From Campylobacterales bacterium (GTDB lineage Bacteria; Campylobacterota; Campylobacteria; Campylobacterales; Sulfurimonadaceae), in the NCBI GenBank assembly GCA_024280035.1, contig JAJRQV010000009.1:1-64000 (forward strand): 64,000 nucleotides of DNA, in the 5' to 3' direction. Below are positions 47,498 to 56,927 of this stretch, piece by piece. Position 1 is the first letter of the stretch; each line of letters begins with the position of its first letter. The notes below the pieces were generated by a model. That model was given only the letters and a program-made list of their open reading frames with translations. It did no database searches and was not told the DNA's origin. Position numbers and translations under genes: made by a program.

Positions 47498-48360
47498 GTA
47501 TGATGAAAAAGAAAAATCTTTTTACCCTCAGTATTAAAGACTTTTTAACCCCTTATTTTTTAGGTTTAGCCTTAATGCCTCTTCTTTTAACCCTTGTTAT
47601 TTTATTTTCAGGTTTAGGTTATGGGATGAGTGTCTTAGACGATACCATGAAATCTGTTAAAATTGAAAAAACATCCAGCTCATATTCAGATGCTACAATC
47701 TCCCACTTCCAAAGTTCAGTAAATGTCTCTTATGATGATTCTAATATCACTTCAACTCCTTTGTATGAGATTAATCCTGTTAAACTATTTGAGTCCGTAC
47801 AAAGTTCTGAAATCCTTTCTAGTATGCTTGAAAATGATATTTTACGCTGGATTATTGAAAAAGTCATTCTCTTAGTCGCAGGTTATTTTATTTTCATAAT
47901 TGCTGTGATTATTGCCGTAATTATTGTTGGTTTTTTCACCCCTTTGGTTGTAAAAAAATTAAAATCACGACACTATCCTCCTTTTGAAATTAGAGGTCAT
48001 GGTTCAGTTCTTTCTGCCATTATTTATGCACTAAAGTCCCTGTTTATTATGATAATTTTATATATTATTCTTACGCCTATCTATTTTATTCCTTTGTTAA
48101 ATATTATCGCCTTTAATCTACCTGCTTACTATTTTTTCCATAAGATGCTGGTGTATGATGTGGGATCAGAAATTAATACTAAAAAAGAGTTTATACAGAT
48201 AAAAGCCCTTGTAGGTAATCAGATTAGAATACGTACCTTAGGTATGTATATGCTAACACTTATCCCTTTTGTAGGTATCTTTTTTCCAATTTTATTTGTA
48301 ATTTACCTCAGCCATATTTTCATTAATGAATCTTTAGAACTTCGAGCCGTTACAGGTTAA
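47494..48360 (+). CDS. EI24-domain membrane protein
   Basis: A 288-residue protein with about five membrane segments (near 25-48, 130-155, 180-210 and 250-275). The pattern DFLTPYFLGLALMPLLLTL and IPLLNIIAFNLPAYYFFHKM followed by GMYMLTLIPFVGIFFPI matches the EI24/CysZ-like family. CysZ takes up sulfate, but whether this one does is not shown. It closes the LemA-DUF3137-YtfJ group. Confidence 0.75.
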   Translation: MSMMKKKNLFTLSIKDFLTPYFLGLALMPLLLTLVILFSGLGYGMSVLDDTMKSVKIEKTSSSYSDATISHFQSSVNVSYDDSNITSTPLYEINPVKLFESVQSSEILSSMLENDILRWIIEKVILLVAGYFIFIIAVIIAVIIVGFFTPLVVKKLKSRHYPPFEIRGHGSVLSAIIYALKSLFIMIILYIILTPIYFIPLLNIIAFNLPAYYFFHKMLVYDVGSEINTKKEFIQIKALVGNQIRIRTLGMYMLTLIPFVGIFFPILFVIYLSHIFINESLELRAVTG

Positions 48361-48387
48361 CTCTCTAGTTTTCTTATAATGATGCGA

Positions 48388-48404
48388 CACAAAGGGACGC
48401 TTTG
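48388..48404 (+). terminator. Weak hairpin after the EI24 gene
   Basis: ACAAAG-GGACG-CTTTGT about 28 bases after the stop. No U tract follows, so termination would be weak or factor-assisted. Confidence 0.35.
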
Positions 48405-48536
48405 TATCTAAACTTAAGACATATATTTAAAAAACTTTCTCTCATTTATACATTTTTATAATAAAAGAAGCTTATCTCTGTAAATATTTTTCTTTTTTTG
48501 CCGATGCTACTTCACTAACTATCAAAAGAGCCTATT

Positions 48537-49067
48537 ATGAACACATCAACTGCCTTAAATGCGTATTAACAACATACACTCTCAATTGACATTCGAACCA
48601 GTAGTGGTGACCTTATTGAGCTTAATTTCAATAATGAGAAGTCTTTACAGTATGCTAAAGGAGATACAGAAGAGTTTCTTGCATTTTCTTCTTTAGAATC
48701 TTTCACTTATCGTTATGAAGGGGATGGCATTGATGCCCAAGATAAAAAAGAGATTGAAGCCTTTTTAAAACTTGCTCAACCCAATATTAATAATTTTGTA
48801 GCAGGGCTTAATGACGGTTCTTCTTTAAAAGAGCCTATCAATAAAATCACCTCAGATATTGCTAATATATTTGAGCCTATAACTAATAAAAAGGATGATA
48901 ATCTTTCAAACTTTGCTAAATCGGGTTTAATAAACAACTTTGATAATGCCTTTAAAAATGATATTGAACCCACCCCAGAGATAGATAAGATTTATGCCCA
49001 TGCCGAGCGTTTTTTAGAACAGTTAATGAAACAGCTTGACAAAACACAAGAAGAATTTTACCTCTAA
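48537..49067 (+). CDS. Unknown protein, in-frame TAA at codon 11
   Basis: From ATG 48537 the frame reads MNTSTALNAY, then TAA (48567-48569), then QHTLSIDIRTSSGDLIELNF and on to a stop at 49065-49067 that overlaps the next start (TAATG). The 165 codons after the TAA are fully open with normal composition, and no standard start codon lies just after it, so the gene was intact until recently or the TAA is an error for CAA or GAA. The protein is acidic, helical at its C-terminus (HAERFLEQLMKQLDKTQEEF), with no signal peptide. I do not recognise the family. Confidence 0.6.
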
Positions 49068-49477
49068 TGCTAAAAAAAGCAATTTTCATTAGCTTGGGCG
49101 TGATTTTCACATTATCTTTTAGTATTTATTTTTTTGTTTTTAAGGGTATTAATCAAATAATTGAAGACAAAATTGCTTCTAAAAAACCTCTTATTCTACT
49201 CTTTTCAGCCTCATGGTGTGGTTCATGTAACAAACAAAAACCTATCTTAAACAAGGTATTAGCTAATTATAAAGAGATATATTATTTTGAAATAGGTTCT
49301 GACTTAAATAAAGTAAGAAAAAAAATCCTCTTTAAAAAGTATAAAGTAAAAGGAATTCCTACACTTGTATTTTTTAAAGAAGGCAAAGAGCTACAACGAT
49401 TAACAGGGGTACAGACCCAAAAAGATTTAGAAAAATCTTTTTCAGCCTTGAAGGAGAAACAGTCGTCCACAGATTAA
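49067..49477 (+). CDS. Membrane-anchored thioredoxin-like protein
   Basis: A 136-residue protein with an N-terminal anchor or uncleaved signal (IFISLGVIFTLSFSIYFFVF) and a thioredoxin fold with active site SASWCGSCNKQKP (CGSC) and the cis-Pro in VKGIPTLVFF. It probably reduces or isomerises disulfides in the periplasm, or supplies electrons to an apoprotein there. It is translationally coupled to the interrupted gene upstream and converges on clpB. Confidence 0.85.
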   Translation: MLKKAIFISLGVIFTLSFSIYFFVFKGINQIIEDKIASKKPLILLFSASWCGSCNKQKPILNKVLANYKEIYYFEIGSDLNKVRKKILFKKYKVKGIPTLVFFKEGKELQRLTGVQTQKDLEKSFSALKEKQSSTD

Positions 49478-49504
49478 TTAACTTAATCTGTGTAGAATTA
49501 AACC

Positions 49505-52069
49505 TTATGAGATTTTAGCTATAAATTCATCATTTACAACATCAAACTCTACCTTTGAACCTTCTGTAATCTCACCAGAAAGAATCAAGTCAGCTAACTT
49601 ATCTTCAACCATCTCATATAAGGCACGTTTTAATGGTCGCGCTCCATATACAGGATCAAAACCACTTTGTGCAATAAACTCTTTTGCTGATGCACTCAAA
49701 CTTAAGCTAATATCTCTTTCTCTCACCTTAGCTTGAATCTCTGAAAAGAAAAGTTCAACAATCCCTTTAATCTGTTCTAAACCAAGAGCATTAAAAATAA
49801 CTATATCATCTAAACGGTTTAAAAACTCTGGTTTAAAGTGTGACTTTAACTCCATTAAAACCTCTTCATCTTCAGCCCCATTCATAATTTTGTCTGAAGC
49901 GATATTAGACGTTAAGATAATAATGGTATTTGTAAAGTCAACCACTACACCTTTGTTATCTGTTAGACGTCCATCATCTAAGACCTGAAGTAAGATATTA
50001 AAAACATCAGGATGTGCTTTTTAAATCTCATCAAGTAAAATAACAGAATACGGTTTACGTCTAACAGCCTCAGTGAGTTGACCACCTTCATCATACCCCA
50101 CATACCCAGGAGGAGCACCAACAAGACGAGATACAGAGTGTTTCTCCATATACTCACTCATATCTATTCTCACCATTGACTCACTTGAATCAAATAAGAA
50201 CTTCGCTAAGGCTTTTGCCGTTTGTGTTTTACCTACACCAGTGGGACCTAAGAAAAGAAATGAACCAATGGGTCTGTCCTTATCCGATAGCCCTGCTTTG
50301 TTTCGTTTAATCGCACGAGAAATTGCAAAAGTTGCTTTTTCTTGACCAATGACTTCTTTATCTAACTCCCCTTTAATATTAAGAATTTTCTCTTTTTCGC
50401 CCTGTAACATTTTCTTAATAGGAATTTTTGTCCACTTACTTACTACAGAAGCAATAGCATTTTCATCTACAGAGTTTCTTAACAGTGTGCCCTCATCTTG
50501 CATCTTACTCCAGATCTCTTGTTGGGCTTTTTCAGCTTCTACCAGAGCAGGCATATCACTGTATTCAATCTCAGCAGCCTTATTAAAGTCGCCACTGCTT
50601 TTGGCTTGTTCTGCTTCACGTCTTTTAAATTCTAACTCATTTTTAATAGCAGCAATTTTGTCAAACACTGCTTTTTCATTTTCAAACTGAGCTTCTAAAC
50701 TTCGCTGTTTTTCTTGAGCATCTGCAAGCTCTTTTTCTACCTCGGTAATACGCTTATCATTATTAACGCTTTTATCCATTTTCAAAGCTTCTTTTTCAAC
50801 TTGAAGCTCTGAAATGAGACGTTTTACATTTGAAAGAACATGAGGCTCTGACTCAATTTGCATCTTTAATTCAGCAGAGGCTTCATCAATCAAATCAATC
50901 GCTTTATCAGGAAGAAAACGATCACTAATATAACGGTCTGATAACTTTGCAGCCGAAACTAAAGCAGAATCAGTAATAGTAACATTATGATGTGTTTCAA
51001 GTCTCTCTTTTAGACCACGAAGTATCTGTAAGGTCTGATTTACACTTGGTTCAGGTACATCTACTGGTTGAAAACGTCTCTGTAAGGCAGTGTCTTTTTC
51101 AAAATGTTTTCTGTACTCCTTCAGTGTTGTTGCTCCAATGGTATGGAGTTCTCCTCTGGCTAATGCTGGTTTTAAAATATTTGCAGCATCCATTGAACCT
51201 TCACTTGCTACAGCACCTACTATAGTATGAATCTCGTCAATAAACAGAATAATATTTCCACTCTCTTTAACTTCATCAATAACAGCTTTAAGACGTTCTT
51301 CAAACTCACCACGGTATTTTGCACCTGCAATTAAGGCATTCATATCAAGCGCTATTAAACGTTTATTTTGAAGACTCGTAGGAACATCTCCATTATAAAT
51401 TCGTGTAGCAAGCCCTTCGGCTAATGCTGTTTTACCTACCCCAGGTTCACCTAATAAGATAGGATTATTTTTGCTTTGGCGAATAAGAATTTGCATCATT
51501 CTATTAATCTCTTCATCCCGTCCAATAACAGGAGAAAGTTTCCCTTCGCCTGCTGCTGCAGTTAAATCAATTCCATATTTTTCTAAAGACTCTAAGGTCT
51601 CATCTGATGATTGTGACTCAATTTTTTGCCCACCACGCATTGCTTCGAGATTTTTAGTTAAATCAACTAAATCAATGTATTTACCTAAGACTGATTTGAG
51701 TGGTTCTGTTTTTAAATTTCCCAAAAGCCATGCATCTACAGCAATAAAAGAGTCTCCATTTTGCACCATCCACGCATGTGCATTTTCTAAAGATGCTGCA
51801 AAGTTTTTAGAAAGACGAATATTCTCTTTACTTAGGCTTGAACTCGTTGGAAACTTATTAGTAGCACTTTTAATATCTAATTCAATTGCTGTTTTATCAA
51901 TACTCATTTTATTAAGTACCTGCGATAAAAGAGAAGATGAATTAGTTAGTTGCCCCCATAAAAAGTGTAAAATCTCAACCTCTGCATTTTTATTGTGCAG
52001 GGCTAAAGAGATAGCTGATTCTATGGCTTCATTCATTTGATGTGTTAGTTTTTCAAAAATATTATTCAT
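49505..52069 (-). CDS. clpB: ClpB disaggregase, in-frame TAA at codon 683
   Basis: ClpB rescues aggregated proteins with DnaK. From ATG 52069 the chain shows the N-domain, Walker A1 [13 protein letters not shown] (near 205), the coiled-coil M-domain (about 410-530), and Walker A2 [14 protein letters not shown] (near 605). At codon 683 (50023-50021), directly after Walker B2 LLDEI, TAA stands where relatives have the Glu of EKAHPDVF; the next codons read [12 protein letters not shown] and continue undamaged to 49505, total 854 codons. A single G-to-T change explains it. If real, the product loses its second motor's second half. Confidence 0.93.
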
Positions 52070-52207
52070 TATTAATTCCTTATCTTGATATGAATAGTAT
52101 TATACAACTTTAGTCACTTGATGTCAAGTATGACTCTTTTATTTTTCTCTATACCTATGAATTTTCAATAACCCTATACACTAATACCTTTTTCAGCCAT
52201 TGTTGAG

Positions 52208-52213
52208 TATAAT
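52208..52213 (+). promoter_or_regulatory. Housekeeping -10 box for ctpA
   Basis: A perfect TATAAT at 52208-52213, 31 bases before the ctpA ATG, with T-rich sequence upstream. It probably drives the ctpA-purSQ-plsC-crcB run. Confidence 0.55.
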
Positions 52214-52244
52214 CTCTCTTTAAAAATTCATACAACGAGAAAAT

Positions 52245-53573
52245 ATGAAAAAAACTAGATTTATTACCCTTGGTTTCGCAGCAACTGCCATCACAGGCGC
52301 ACTTGCTTTCACCCCTTCAGTTTTTGCTAAAGAGTCACATGCTAGTGCAAATGAAGTCTCTATTCAGCAATCTCGATTACAATCTTTAGCTAAATTTACA
52401 AAGGTTTTAGGTCTTGTAGAAAAATATAATGTTGACCCCGTAACTATTGAAGAGTTAATGGACAAGGCTTTAAGTGGAATGCTTACAAACCTTGATGCTC
52501 ACTCATCATTTTTAAATGCCAAACATTTTGAAAGTATGAAAATACAAACAGATGGTGAATTTGGTGGTCTTGGAATTACTGTTGGTATTAAAGATGGTGC
52601 TCTTACCGTAATTGCACCTATTGAAGGAACACCTGCAGATAAAGCAGGTCTTAAATCTTCAGATATCATCTTGAAAATTAATGACAAATCTACCTTAAGC
52701 ATGACTATTGATGAAGCTGTCGGCATTATGCGTGGGAAAAAAGGCACACCCATTACCCTTACGATTGTACGTAAGTCAGAACCAAAACCTTTAAGTATTG
52801 ATATTATTCGTGACACGATTAAGATTCAATCTGTATATGCAAAAAACATTGGTGACAATATTCTTTACCTTCGTGTAACAAGTTTTGATAAAAAAGTTGT
52901 TGAAGGTGTTGAAAAAGAGCTGTCTAAGTCTATTAACAAAGGTAAGGGTGTTGTTCTTGACCTTCGTAATAATCCCGGTGGGCTTTTAGATCAGGCTGTT
53001 GGACTTGTTGACCTTTTTGTTTCTGAAGGTGCTATTGTTTCTCAAAAGGGTCTGGATAAATCAGAAGATAAGGTTTATAACGCTACATCAGGAGGAACAT
53101 TTAGTGATCTCTCTTTAGTTGTTCTTGTAAATGAAGGTTCAGCTTCAGCATCTGAGATTGTTTCAGGTGCTTTACAAGACCATAAACGTGCTGTTATTGT
53201 TGGGCAAAATACTTTTGGTAAGGGTTCTGTTCAAGTTATCCTTCCTATTACAGAAACAGAAGCAGTTAAGTTAACCATTGCTCGTTATTATCTTCCAAGT
53301 GGACGTACTATTCAAGCAGTTGGTGTTAAACCTGATGTTGAAGTTAAACTGGGTGAAGTTAAGACTTATGACAATGACTATAGTATTAAAGAGGCTGACC
53401 TTAAGAAACATCTTGAGAGTGAACTTGAAAAAGTTGATGGTAAAAAACCTAAGATGAAAGATGAAAAGAAAGAAGACAAAAATCTAATTACACAAAAAGA
53501 TTTACGTAAAGACTTACAACTTAAAGAAGCGGTTGATATTACAAAAGCGCTTATGATAATTAAAGGAAAATAG
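52245..53573 (+). CDS. ctpA: C-terminal processing peptidase (S41 family, CtpA)
   Basis: A 442-residue exported serine protease. The N-terminus has a signal peptide (about 1-28, ending SVFA). A PDZ domain spans about 100-175 (GGLGITVGIKDGALTVIAP). The catalytic Ser lies in NEGSASASEIV (near 298) and the general base Lys in FGKGSVQ (near 325). It trims C-termini of periplasmic proteins. C. jejuni has ctpA-purC-purS-purQ (Cj0511-0514); here purC is absent from the second place. Confidence 0.92.
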   Translation: MKKTRFITLGFAATAITGALAFTPSVFAKESHASANEVSIQQSRLQSLAKFTKVLGLVEKYNVDPVTIEELMDKALSGMLTNLDAHSSFLNAKHFESMKIQTDGEFGGLGITVGIKDGALTVIAPIEGTPADKAGLKSSDIILKINDKSTLSMTIDEAVGIMRGKKGTPITLTIVRKSEPKPLSIDIIRDTIKIQSVYAKNIGDNILYLRVTSFDKKVVEGVEKELSKSINKGKGVVLDLRNNPGGLLDQAVGLVDLFVSEGAIVSQKGLDKSEDKVYNATSGGTFSDLSLVVLVNEGSASASEIVSGALQDHKRAVIVGQNTFGKGSVQVILPITETEAVKLTIARYYLPSGRTIQAVGVKPDVEVKLGEVKTYDNDYSIKEADLKKHLESELEKVDGKKPKMKDEKKEDKNLITQKDLRKDLQLKEAVDITKALMIIKGK

Positions 53574-53575
53574 AG

Positions 53576-53659
53576 ATGATAACAAGACTTTTATTAACAG
53601 GCACTACAAACAGATCAGGATTTGAAAATAACTTAACAGTATTTAAAGGAATAAATTAA
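53576..53659 (+). CDS. 27-residue ORF between ctpA and purS, possible scar of lost purC or a small protein
   Basis: ATG 53576 lies two bases after the ctpA stop, with AAAGGAAA as SD, and its stop overlaps the purS start (TAATG). The peptide MITRLLLTGTTNRSGFENN continues to LTVFKGIN. Both junctions look like translated operon junctions. It shows no evident similarity to PurC. It may be a remnant or filler that keeps purS coupled to ctpA after purC loss, or a real small protein. Confidence 0.4.
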   Translation: MITRLLLTGTTNRSGFENNLTVFKGIN

Positions 53660-53901
53660 TGAAAGCAATTATAAACATCTCTTTAAAAGCAGGCGTATTA
53701 GACTCTCAGGGTAAGGCAGTGCACCATGCTCTTGATGCACTTAAATTTGAAGGTGTTGAAGATGTTCGTGTTGGAAAACAGATTGTTCTTAAACTAAAAT
53801 CTACAGATGAGGCTACTGCTAAAAAAGAGGTGACCGAAATGTGTGAATCTCTTCTTGCTAATACCGTCATTGAAGATTATGAAATCGAGCTTGTAAAATA
53901 A
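53659..53901 (+). CDS. purS: PurS, FGAM synthase small subunit
   Basis: An 80-residue PurS. It has KAGVLDSQGKAVHHALDALKFEGVEDVRVGK in the standard place. PurS bridges PurQ and PurL in formylglycinamidine ribonucleotide synthase. AAAGGA lies 8 bases upstream; the stop overlaps purQ (TAATG). Confidence 0.94.
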   Translation: MKAIINISLKAGVLDSQGKAVHHALDALKFEGVEDVRVGKQIVLKLKSTDEATAKKEVTEMCESLLANTVIEDYEIELVK

Positions 53902-54572
53902 TGAAAGTTTCTGTAGTTCAATTTCCGGGTACAAACTGTGAGTATGATACTGAGTATGCTTTTAAAAAACTTGGTGCACAAGTAGAAATCATCTGGCATA
54001 AAGAGACAAAATTCTCTGAAGATACAGACTTAGTTGTTATTGCAGGTGGCTTCTCTTATGGAGATTACCTTCGTTCAGGTGCTATTGCACGTTTTTCTCC
54101 CGTAATGCAAGCCGTTCAAGCCCACGCTGAAAAGGGGGGCAAGGTGCTTGGTATCTGTAACGGTTTTCAAGTACTTACCGAAGCGGGGCTTCTTCCTGGT
54201 GCACTTAAACGTAATGAAGGTCTTCATTTTCTTTCTAAACATCATCATCTAAAAGTAGCCACAAACGCTAATATGTTTTTAGAAAAACTTTCTGTAAATG
54301 ATGTGGTAAATATTCCTATTGCTCACCATGATGGAAACTATTTTATTGATGAAGAGAAAAAACAAGCCCTGTATGATAATGATCAAGTTCTTCTTCATTA
54401 TTGTGACGAAAATGGAAATATTTCAAATCCCAATGGTTCAGTTGATGCAATTGCAGGTGTATGTAACAAGGCTAAAAATGTATTTGGTCTTATGCCTCAC
54501 CCTGAACGAGCACTAGAGTCTATTCTTGGTTCAGACGATGGTATTAAAATGTTAGAGGGATTTTTCGCGTAG
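53901..54572 (+). CDS. purQ: PurQ, FGAM synthase glutaminase subunit
   Basis: A 223-residue class I glutamine amidotransferase that supplies ammonia to PurL. It has VVQFPGTNCEYDTEYA at the start, the nucleophile Cys in GICNGFQVL (near 85), and His-Glu in MPHPERA near the end. It abuts the next gene with no gap. purL is not in the window. Confidence 0.95.
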   Translation: MKVSVVQFPGTNCEYDTEYAFKKLGAQVEIIWHKETKFSEDTDLVVIAGGFSYGDYLRSGAIARFSPVMQAVQAHAEKGGKVLGICNGFQVLTEAGLLPGALKRNEGLHFLSKHHHLKVATNANMFLEKLSVNDVVNIPIAHHDGNYFIDEEKKQALYDNDQVLLHYCDENGNISNPNGSVDAIAGVCNKAKNVFGLMPHPERALESILGSDDGIKMLEGFFA

Positions 54573-55778
54573 ATGCGATTACTTTCTCTCCTTCTTCTTA
54601 GTTTTACTCTGGCTTTTGCAATTACGCAAACAGGTTTCTACACAGATGAGATCAATAATAGTAATAATGATTTTTCTGCACTAAGAAATACGACTCTTCT
54701 AGAAAACTCTGAAGATATCAATACCAGCTCTTTTATGCTTGAAGATGAGATTGAAGTTCTTGAACCTGTAGTACAAGCAAAACTTCTTTATCAATCCTAT
54801 TTTGAGCCACCAAAAAAACTCTTTAAGGGGCAGATATTTACCCTTACCATTAAAACTATTTCTACTAAAAAAGATTTTGATGATTTAAGGTATGCCTTCA
54901 CTAATGCTTTGGGTCTCCGTCTTATCTCTAAAGACTATACTCGCCGTGTAGAGTTACCCTATTTTTATGACACCTTCTACTTTCAAGTTAAAGGAAGTCG
55001 TGTTAAAACACCTCATGTAACGACTTCTTTACTCTTTAATAATTATTCTGATATTCTTAAAGATGAACTTAATGGTATTAAAATTGATACCGTTCGTCTA
55101 AATCCTGAAAAAGACTTCTCAGGAATACTCGCAGATACATTTAAAATAATAGAATATAAAACAACCCAATATGATAATAAAAACAATATTGTTGTCTTTT
55201 CGGCTGAAGCAAAGATGGGAAACTTAAAAGACTTCTCTTTAAACATAGCAAAAAAAGAGAATATTGACTCTTATGAAGAGAAACTTCCTTATGCAAAAAT
55301 TACTTATTATGCGGTAGTATCTAAACAACTTGACGAATTAAAGTTTACTTATTTTAATCTCAAAACACGCCGTTTTGAAAATGTGATTGTTCCTATTATT
55401 GTACATAATGACAGGGTAAGCACACAAACAGATTTAGCACCTACTCAAAACATGCATATTGTGCCAAAACTTATCGCTTTTTCTATTGTATCTTTGTTAG
55501 CTTTGGCATTATTTATTTATAAACAAAATAGGTTCTTTTTACTTATTTTTATAATTCCCCTGTTTTTTATCGCTCAACTTCTTATTCCTAAAAAACAGAT
55601 CTGTATTAAAAAAGACTCAAGTATATATCTACTTCCCATGAATAATGGAACCATTTTTGAACAGGTACCCTACCAGTTCCGTACTGAAGCCTTAGGTGAG
55701 TCAAAAGGTTTCTCCAAAATTCGAATGCATAATAAGCAGATAGGATGGGTCAAAGATGACAACCTTTGCAAAAATTAG
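54573..55778 (+). CDS. Envelope protein with C-terminal SH3-like domain (Cj0515-like position)
   Basis: A 401-residue protein with a signal peptide (LLLLSFTLAFA), a large periplasmic part (about 20-290), two membrane segments close together (about 300-320 and 324-343), and a C-terminal part with KKDSSIYLLPMNNGTIFEQ and IGWVKDDNL, the bacterial SH3 pattern. The order purQ, this gene, plsC, crcB matches C. jejuni Cj0514-0517. Function unknown; BatD-like organisation is possible. Confidence 0.65.
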   Translation: MRLLSLLLLSFTLAFAITQTGFYTDEINNSNNDFSALRNTTLLENSEDINTSSFMLEDEIEVLEPVVQAKLLYQSYFEPPKKLFKGQIFTLTIKTISTKKDFDDLRYAFTNALGLRLISKDYTRRVELPYFYDTFYFQVKGSRVKTPHVTTSLLFNNYSDILKDELNGIKIDTVRLNPEKDFSGILADTFKIIEYKTTQYDNKNNIVVFSAEAKMGNLKDFSLNIAKKENIDSYEEKLPYAKITYYAVVSKQLDELKFTYFNLKTRRFENVIVPIIVHNDRVSTQTDLAPTQNMHIVPKLIAFSIVSLLALALFIYKQNRFFLLIFIIPLFFIAQLLIPKKQICIKKDSSIYLLPMNNGTIFEQVPYQFRTEALGESKGFSKIRMHNKQIGWVKDDNLCKN

Positions 55779-56457
55779 TTTTTATTACGCAGCAGCTATT
55801 ATTTTTCTTGCTGTTAGTTTTTTAATTTCATTTTTTAAGATTTTACCAAAACCTTTTGGTATCAAAGTTAGTTCAGGTATCGTCAATAAAGGGCTTTTTT
55901 ACACATTAAAATATTTTGGAAAAGAAGACCCCCAAGCACAGATGTTTATTGTAAACCATCAAAGTGGAATTGATATTCCCATCTTAGAAAGTGCCACAAA
56001 ACGAAATCTAGCTTGGGTAGCTAAACAAGAACTTTTTGATATGCCTTGGTTGGGTTTAGGCGTTAAACTTCCTAATGACATCCCTTTACAACGCGGTTCG
56101 AAAACAGCTATTATCTCTTTAATTAAAGAGTGTAAAGACCGTATTGAAAAGGGTCGTGTTGTTGCAATTTTCCCGGAAGGAACACGTTATAAAACACAAC
56201 GTATTGCGAAATTTAGACCCGGTGCTAAAATGGTTGCAGATAAGTTAAAATTACGTGTTCAACCTGTTGTTTTAGTAGGAACTTCACGTACTTTTGACTC
56301 AGGTCCAAGAATTTTTCACCCTTTTAATCAAGAATTACATGTTGTTTTTATGGACGCTTTTGATGCAGATAGAAATGATAAAGAGTGGTTAACAAACTTA
56401 CAAATTAAAATGCAAGAGGTATATGATGAACATGATGCTCTTATTAGCAATCGGTAG
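55756..56457 (+). CDS. plsC: 1-acylglycerol-3-phosphate acyltransferase
   Basis: PlsC, 233 residues, adds the second acyl chain to make phosphatidic acid. An N-terminal membrane segment (about 7-26) precedes the catalytic NHQSGID (NHx4D motif) and FPEGTR. Both neighbours overlap it, by 23 and 35 bases, keeping the C. jejuni gene order. Confidence 0.92.
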   Translation: MTTFAKISFYYAAAIIFLAVSFLISFFKILPKPFGIKVSSGIVNKGLFYTLKYFGKEDPQAQMFIVNHQSGIDIPILESATKRNLAWVAKQELFDMPWLGLGVKLPNDIPLQRGSKTAIISLIKECKDRIEKGRVVAIFPEGTRYKTQRIAKFRPGAKMVADKLKLRVQPVVLVGTSRTFDSGPRIFHPFNQELHVVFMDAFDADRNDKEWLTNLQIKMQEVYDEHDALISNR

Positions 56458-56818
56458 TGGTGGTTTTATAGGCGCTGTCTTACGCTACAGCATTAATAAC
56501 TATATCTCTCATCATTATGAGCACACTCTTCCTTTTGGTATTCTTTTTGTTAATCTCTTAGGAAGTTTTCTCATTGGTATAGTTTTTGCCATCTTTATCT
56601 TTAGCTCATTCTTCTCCCAAGATACAAAACTCTACAGTTTTATTGTAACCGGAGCATTTGGTGCTTTAACCACCTACTCAACCTTTGCCATGGACAGCTT
56701 TATGCTCATTCATTCAGGACATTACGGTATGGCAGCTATTAATATGACAGCAAATGTGTTAGGAACAGTTTTATTTGCGGGAATAGGTTTTATGAGTGTA
56801 AAATATATTTTAGCCTAA
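56423..56818 (+). CDS. crcB: Fluoride channel CrcB/Fluc
   Basis: A 131-residue four-helix fluoride channel. It has GSGGFIGAVLRYSIN, the Na-site/fold motif GAFGALTTYSTF and NLLGSFLIGIVF, all typical. It exports fluoride as a dual-topology dimer. I see no fluoride riboswitch; it is expressed from within the plsC overlap. The next hairpin ends the run. Confidence 0.93.
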   Translation: MMNMMLLLAIGSGGFIGAVLRYSINNYISHHYEHTLPFGILFVNLLGSFLIGIVFAIFIFSSFFSQDTKLYSFIVTGAFGALTTYSTFAMDSFMLIHSGHYGMAAINMTANVLGTVLFAGIGFMSVKYILA

Positions 56819-56887
56819 GTCTAAATTAAAACTCCTCTAAACTCTTGATAAGGAGTTATCATCAGACTAATCAATTAGACCAAGCAA

Positions 56888-56905
56888 AAACCTCTGTCGA
56901 GGTTT
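56888..56905. terminator. Bidirectional terminator between crcB and purC
   Basis: AAACCTC (56888-56894) and GAGGTTT (56899-56905) pair around TGTC, with A- and T-rich flanks on both sides, between two convergent genes. Confidence 0.6.
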
Positions 56906-56927
56906 ATTGTGTTGGTTATGATGACAT

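Noticed and set aside
50349-52040. Plus-strand open frames inside clpB
   Set aside because: They are antisense shadows of a conserved coding frame with no family resemblance or ribosome binding sites.
56423-56460. Fluoride riboswitch before crcB
   Set aside because: crcB begins inside plsC, leaving no leader for an aptamer.
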